Shown in pieces: positions 5,878-9,244 of a stretch of 9,244 nt of DNA (within the stretch, counting starts at the first letter, position 1; each line of letters begins with the position of its first letter). A program made the translations under genes and the position numbers. The notes under the pieces were generated by a model that saw nothing but the letters and a program-made list of their open reading frames with translations, was not told the origin of the DNA and searched no databases. The DNA is from Cyanobacteria bacterium UBA1186 (GTDB taxonomy: Bacteria > Cyanobacteriota > Vampirovibrionia > Gastranaerophilales > Gastranaerophilaceae), in assembly GCA_002309875.1 (NCBI GenBank), contig DBYM01000065.1:15570-24813 (forward strand). Reading direction: 5' to 3'.

Positions 5878-6876
5878 ATGAGAATACTTATTACGGGAGG
5901 CTACGGGAATATCAGTTGGTGGGTTACCAAGCAGGCTTTAGAACTCGGACATGAGGTCCATATCCTCAACCGTGAGCAAACCACCTCAACCCGCAGAGAA
6001 GTCCCCTCGGGGGTAAAAGTAATAAATATCGATTACAGGGATTTTAAAGCAGTAGAAGAAAGTCTTGAAAATCTTTCTTTTGATGTCGTCTGTGATTTCT
6101 TATGTTTTTCAAAAGAGAATGCGGAAGCCGCATATCAACTTTTTAAACACAAGACAAAACAATATATTCTGATTAGTACGGAATCTGTCTTTAAAAGATA
6201 TGATATCGTAAGCGAAAAAAGCATTAAATATACTGAAGAGGAGGCAAGTCCTTATATCCTGGGTAAACTTCAGGCAGAAAATTACTTAACGGAAAAAATG
6301 AAAAACGAAAATTTCCCGCTGACGGTTGTTCGTCCCGGATACACCTTAGATACAATTCTTCCTTATTCAATAGGGCATAATTGCTATACCGTCGCAAACA
6401 GATACCTGAACGGAAAACCGATTCTGATTGCAGGCTCGGGCGAAAATAAGTGGACTTTCACTCATTCAAGCGATTTTGCGTCCGCTTTCTCCGCAGTAAT
6501 GGGAAATCCTGATACCGTTGGTGATGACTTCAACATAATAGGAGATACCGTTTCCACCTTCAATAATATTATGGGAATATTTGCAAAAGAACTCGTAAAC
6601 AAAGAGCCCGAATTTATTCATATTCCTTACAAAATATGCTTAAGCCTTCCCATCATGCCGGAAGATTTGATGAAACAAAGAATGGAAAATGCACTTTTTG
6701 ACAACTCGAAAATAAAATCTCTTGCCCCTGATTGGAAAACAAAAATGGGTGCAAAAGATATTGTAACTTCCACGTTAAAATGGTTAAATGAAGATGAAAG
6801 AAGAAAGCGCATAAACAAAGAACTTGACGAAAAGTTAGAAAAATTAACAATAACATATAAGGACTATAATGACTGA
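5878..6876 (+). CDS. SDR-family NAD(P)-dependent epimerase/reductase
   Basis: 332 residues from ATG 5878. MRILITGGYGNISWW gives a Rossmann loop GGYGNIS at 7-13, in which the third glycine of GxxGxxG is serine, as in the 'GGTGxIS' group of atypical SDR epimerases. NREQ (31-34) follows the second strand. ILISTESVF (97-105) holds the catalytic serine/threonine, YILGK (Y126, K130) is the YxxxK pair, and VVRPGYTLD (150-158) is the substrate-side loop. FTHSSDFASAF and FNIIGDTVSTFNNI further match the epimerase family. Start: an in-frame TTG directly follows the previous stop (5866), but ATG 5878 with GGGG at 5868-5871 gives the normal N-terminus. The ribosome binding site is weak, so coupling to the upstream gene is likely. 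It overlaps the next gene by 8 bp. A likely role is epimerisation or 4-keto reduction of a CDP sugar (inference). Confidence 0.85.
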   Translation: MRILITGGYGNISWWVTKQALELGHEVHILNREQTTSTRREVPSGVKVINIDYRDFKAVEESLENLSFDVVCDFLCFSKENAEAAYQLFKHKTKQYILISTESVFKRYDIVSEKSIKYTEEEASPYILGKLQAENYLTEKMKNENFPLTVVRPGYTLDTILPYSIGHNCYTVANRYLNGKPILIAGSGENKWTFTHSSDFASAFSAVMGNPDTVGDDFNIIGDTVSTFNNIMGIFAKELVNKEPEFIHIPYKICLSLPIMPEDLMKQRMENALFDNSKIKSLAPDWKTKMGAKDIVTSTLKWLNEDERRKRINKELDEKLEKLTITYKDYND

Positions 6877-8029
6877 TAAATGCAAAATCTGCGGAAGCAG
6901 AAATAAGAACGTACTCTTTGAACTCTGTTCAAATCTCAAACTTATGGGAGAACATTTTCCCAAAAGCCCGAGTGATATGACGGAATGCCCAAACTGCGGT
7001 TTGGTTTACGTTGATATGGAAGCAACCCAAAAAGATTTTGATAAATATTATTCTTCCCCAAACAGCAACCCTTTCGGGTATTATGAAATTTACGGAGAAG
7101 AACATACAAATGCTTATTTCAATGATATTCTGAACAAATTCAGGGATAAAATCAGTAAAGATTCCGCAATTCTTGACCATGCCGGAGGAAGCGGAGATTT
7201 TACAAAATTCCTGCTCTCAAACGGTTATAAAAACTCGGAACAACTTGAAATTTCCGAAAAATGTGCAGAAATAGCCAAAGGAAAAGGGGTAAATACCATT
7301 CTGATTAACGGGTGCGAAAATCCGCCAAAAGAACTTGAACAAAAATATGACCTTATAACAATGATTCATTCTCTTGAACATTTCATGGATATTGATAAAG
7401 TCATAGAAAACGCAAAGAAAATGCTTAAACCAAACGGATATCTTTACATAGAAGTTCCCGACGCATCAAAATACTCAAATACGGGTTCCGTGCCTTATAC
7501 AATGTACACCTTTGAGCATATTTACCATTTCACACCGGATACAATGGAAAACTTAGGAAGAGCCTGCGGGCTTGAATTAATAACCAAAGGTCAATTCTTT
7601 AAAGCCGAGAGTTATGATGTTCTCTACGGACTCTATAAAATAGGAAGCAAAAACGAAGTAAAATACACTTCCTCCGACAAAGATGCAATCCTTGAATACA
7701 GAAAAACCTCCGCAGGCAGGCTTGAGCCGTTTATTAAAGAGTTTGAAAAATCTCAGGAGAAACTTATCCTTTGGGGTATCGGGGCATCAACCGCACTTTT
7801 GATGAACGGAACTTTTGATAATTGTAATGTCCTTCAACTTATAGACAGAAACAAGCAAAGGCAAGGCTTAAACTACAAAATCGGAGGACGGGAATACAAA
7901 GTCGAAGATCCTGACACAATTAAAGATAAATATGCTACAATTGTTGTGCTTCCTTATTGGTATCACGATTCCATTATGAAACAAATTAAAGATATGGGGT
8001 TTGAAAATCCCGTTAAATCATTAATGTAA
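6869..8029 (+). CDS. Zinc-binding sugar C-methyltransferase (TylC3/NovU/TcaB9-like)
   Basis: 386 residues in three domains. Residues 1-48 are a zinc-binding domain with C5, C8, C40 and C43 (Methyltransf_13 type). Next is a SAM-binding fold with ILDHAGGSGDF (101-111, first glycine of the loop replaced by Ala105), a SLEH segment (168-171) and MLKPNGYLYIEVPD (185-198). FEHIYHF (215-221) fits the Glu-His/Tyr active-site segment of this family. The C-terminal domain (about 270-386) has LWGIGAST at 301-308, the Rossmann-like Methyltransf_14 signature. Known members transfer methyl to C-3 of 4-keto-6-deoxy nucleotide sugars, which is the type of product RfbG makes in this cluster. The length is slightly below the usual 400-415. 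ATG 6869 has AAGGA at 6859-6863 and overlaps the SDR gene by 8 bp. Family placement is firm; position specificity and sugar are inferred. Confidence 0.88.
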   Translation: MTDKCKICGSRNKNVLFELCSNLKLMGEHFPKSPSDMTECPNCGLVYVDMEATQKDFDKYYSSPNSNPFGYYEIYGEEHTNAYFNDILNKFRDKISKDSAILDHAGGSGDFTKFLLSNGYKNSEQLEISEKCAEIAKGKGVNTILINGCENPPKELEQKYDLITMIHSLEHFMDIDKVIENAKKMLKPNGYLYIEVPDASKYSNTGSVPYTMYTFEHIYHFTPDTMENLGRACGLELITKGQFFKAESYDVLYGLYKIGSKNEVKYTSSDKDAILEYRKTSAGRLEPFIKEFEKSQEKLILWGIGASTALLMNGTFDNCNVLQLIDRNKQRQGLNYKIGGREYKVEDPDTIKDKYATIVVLPYWYHDSIMKQIKDMGFENPVKSLM

Positions 8030-8040
8030 CGGACAAAAAT

Positions 8041-8988
8041 ATGGCAGATAATCCTTTAGTAACAATAGTTTTACAAACATATAACAGAAGAAAAATGGTG
8101 GAAACCGCACTTGAAAGTGCGAAAAATCAAACCTATAAAAATATTGAAATCCTGATTGGCGATAATCATTCGGAAGATGAAACCGAAGAATACTGCACCA
8201 GAGAAGCAAAAAAAGATAACAGAATAAAATATTTCCGCCATAAAGAAAACATAGGTATGGTCGGAAATGCAAATTTCCTGCTCGACAGGGTAAGCGGTGA
8301 TTTTTTTATATTCCTGAATGATGACGATTGGCTTGATTTGGATTATGTGGAAAAATGCGTTGATTTTATAAAGAATAAACCCGATTACTCAATGGTGTGT
8401 CCATCTACAAAACTTTTCCCGCATAATTATTTTGATTTTTCAAAAAAAATCGGGAAAACCTGCAAAATCGCAAAACTTGATTCGGATACCATATACAAAA
8501 GACTAAAACCGTATTTAAGATATCAGGATTTTCTTGAAATGTCATCAGGCTGTTTCAGAACATCAATTCTGCGTGAAATCAAAAGAACCGAAGGCCAGTA
8601 TATTATCGACAGATACAATGAAGATATAATACTGATTATGAAGTTTTTGGCAACCGGTAAGTGCAAAATGCTTGCCGATACACATTTAAATAAGCGTGAC
8701 GGCGGGTTTTCCAGAAATCTTAAAACAACCCACGAAGTCTATAAGACAGCCGGAATCACAGACAGAAATCTTACAAGGAGAAGATGCCAAATCTTTTCCG
8801 ATGCAATACAGAATGACAAATACTTTTCTTCAATATTAAGCGAAGATGAAATAACAAAACTCCATAACAGAGTTTTCAGGTCGCTTCAGTGGTTTTATTG
8901 TCAGGGAATATTTACCAACAGAAAATACCTTAACAAACTCTGGGGTACTCTGCATTTGTTGTTTCACATCAGGTTTTACAGATTATGA
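8041..8988 (+). CDS. Family 2 glycosyltransferase (GT-A fold)
   Basis: 315 residues. PLVTIVLQTYNRRKMVETALESAKNQTY (5-32) is the GT2 N-terminus, ILIGDNHSEDET (37-48) carries the nucleotide-binding DxxSxD, and FLNDDDWLD (91-99) holds the metal-binding DXD (D94-D96). YNEDIILIMKFLATG, in the second half, fits the catalytic-base 'ED' region of inverting GT2 enzymes. The C-terminus has no clear transmembrane helix but ends in a hydrophobic, positively charged stretch (LWGTLHLLFHIRFYRL) that could touch the membrane. It transfers a sugar from a nucleotide donor to a lipid-linked or glycan acceptor on the cytoplasmic side; donor and linkage cannot be read. It lies 11 bp after the C-methyltransferase gene with a modest GGA at 8031-8033. 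Its stop overlaps the next ATG (ATGA). Confidence 0.93.
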   Translation: MADNPLVTIVLQTYNRRKMVETALESAKNQTYKNIEILIGDNHSEDETEEYCTREAKKDNRIKYFRHKENIGMVGNANFLLDRVSGDFFIFLNDDDWLDLDYVEKCVDFIKNKPDYSMVCPSTKLFPHNYFDFSKKIGKTCKIAKLDSDTIYKRLKPYLRYQDFLEMSSGCFRTSILREIKRTEGQYIIDRYNEDIILIMKFLATGKCKMLADTHLNKRDGGFSRNLKTTHEVYKTAGITDRNLTRRRCQIFSDAIQNDKYFSSILSEDEITKLHNRVFRSLQWFYCQGIFTNRKYLNKLWGTLHLLFHIRFYRL

Positions 8989-9244
8989 AAAATATCCTGC
9001 ACATAACTCCGCACCTCGGAGGCGGAATCGGAACTGTTCTACTGAATTGGCTTACCTATGATAAGTCCAATCGTCATTCCGTCATAACCCTTGATTACGC
9101 AAACCAAAAAGGGACAGATATTTGTAAAGAAAATAACATAGAATTGTTTTCTCAGATTCCCGCTGATGAAATTATACCGAAAATTAAGTCTGCAGATATT
9201 ACGGTTATTCATTTTTGGAATCACCCGCTTTTGTACGATTTTCT
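8985..9244 (+). CDS. Probable GT-B (GT4-type) glycosyltransferase, N-terminal part
   Basis: Begins at ATG 8985, overlapping the previous stop as ATGA, and runs off the right edge after 86 complete codons. The N-terminus MKNILHITPHLGGGIGTVLLNWL is the first strand and glycine-rich loop of GT-B enzymes, where the acceptor side begins. ITVIHFWNHPLL near the edge resembles the 'DVVHxH' strand of GT4 proteins. No strong ribosome binding site lies just upstream (AGG at 8971-8973 is far), so reinitiation after the GT2 gene is likely. The donor-binding C-terminal domain with the E-x7-E motif is outside the window, so family assignment is probable only. Confidence 0.75.
   Translation, partial: MKNILHITPHLGGGIGTVLLNWLTYDKSNRHSVITLDYANQKGTDICKENNIELFSQIPADEIIPKIKSADITVIHFWNHPLLYDF

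Noticed and set aside
8442..8449. Run of eight A in the GT2 gene, set as A-AAA-AAA, possible slippage or phase variation
   Set aside because: Short for phase variation in AT-rich DNA, the frame continues intact, and no stimulating stem or pseudoknot is evident downstream.

Overview
The window is part of a surface-polysaccharide gene cluster (O-antigen, capsule or similar glycan) from a bacterium with AT-rich DNA (I judge below about 42% G+C by eye) and strong AGGAG-type ribosome binding sites. Several genes start at GTG or TTG. I cannot name the host from sequence alone. A low-GC gut lineage such as Clostridia or Melainabacteria/Gastranaerophilales is only a guess. I see no tRNA, rRNA, CRISPR array, transposase or IS end. 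No gene in the window encodes a flippase, polymerase or transporter.

Layout: (1) 1-255, minus strand, the N-terminal 85 residues of an NAD-dependent sugar epimerase/reductase running off the left edge. (2) 256-348, a divergent AT-rich gap with a good extended -10 promoter for the plus-strand block. (3) 349-2791, plus strand: glucose-1-phosphate cytidylyltransferase (rfbF), CDP-glucose 4,6-dehydratase (rfbG) and an RmlC-type cupin epimerase. A perfect 11-bp hairpin lies between rfbF and rfbG. (4) 2794-4719, minus strand: two class I methyltransferase-fold genes, converging on the epimerase gene with only 2 bp between stop codons. (5) 4720-4851, a second divergent gap with a promoter on each strand and an interrupted dyad between their -10 boxes. 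(6) 4852-9244, plus strand: radical SAM/SPASM-like protein, SDR-type epimerase/reductase, zinc-binding sugar C-methyltransferase, GT2 glycosyltransferase, and the start of a probable GT-B glycosyltransferase at the right edge. Genes in this last block overlap or are at most 12 bp apart.

How they may work together: RfbF makes CDP-glucose and RfbG converts it to CDP-4-keto-6-deoxyglucose. The cupin epimerase, the C-methyltransferase and one or both SDR proteins are plausible later steps giving a branched (C-methyl) 6-deoxyhexose on a CDP carrier. The two glycosyltransferases would build it into a glycan. The 3,6-dideoxyhexose route is not supported here because no RfbH-type dehydrase is present in the window. 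The roles of the radical SAM protein and of the two minus-strand methyltransferases are unknown. The final sugar is inference, not shown by the sequence.

Start sites were checked against ribosome binding sites. In three genes the longest frame begins at an upstream TTG, but a downstream ATG fits better (2258, 4719, 5878). One gene really appears to start at TTG (3756), and rfbG starts at GTG.
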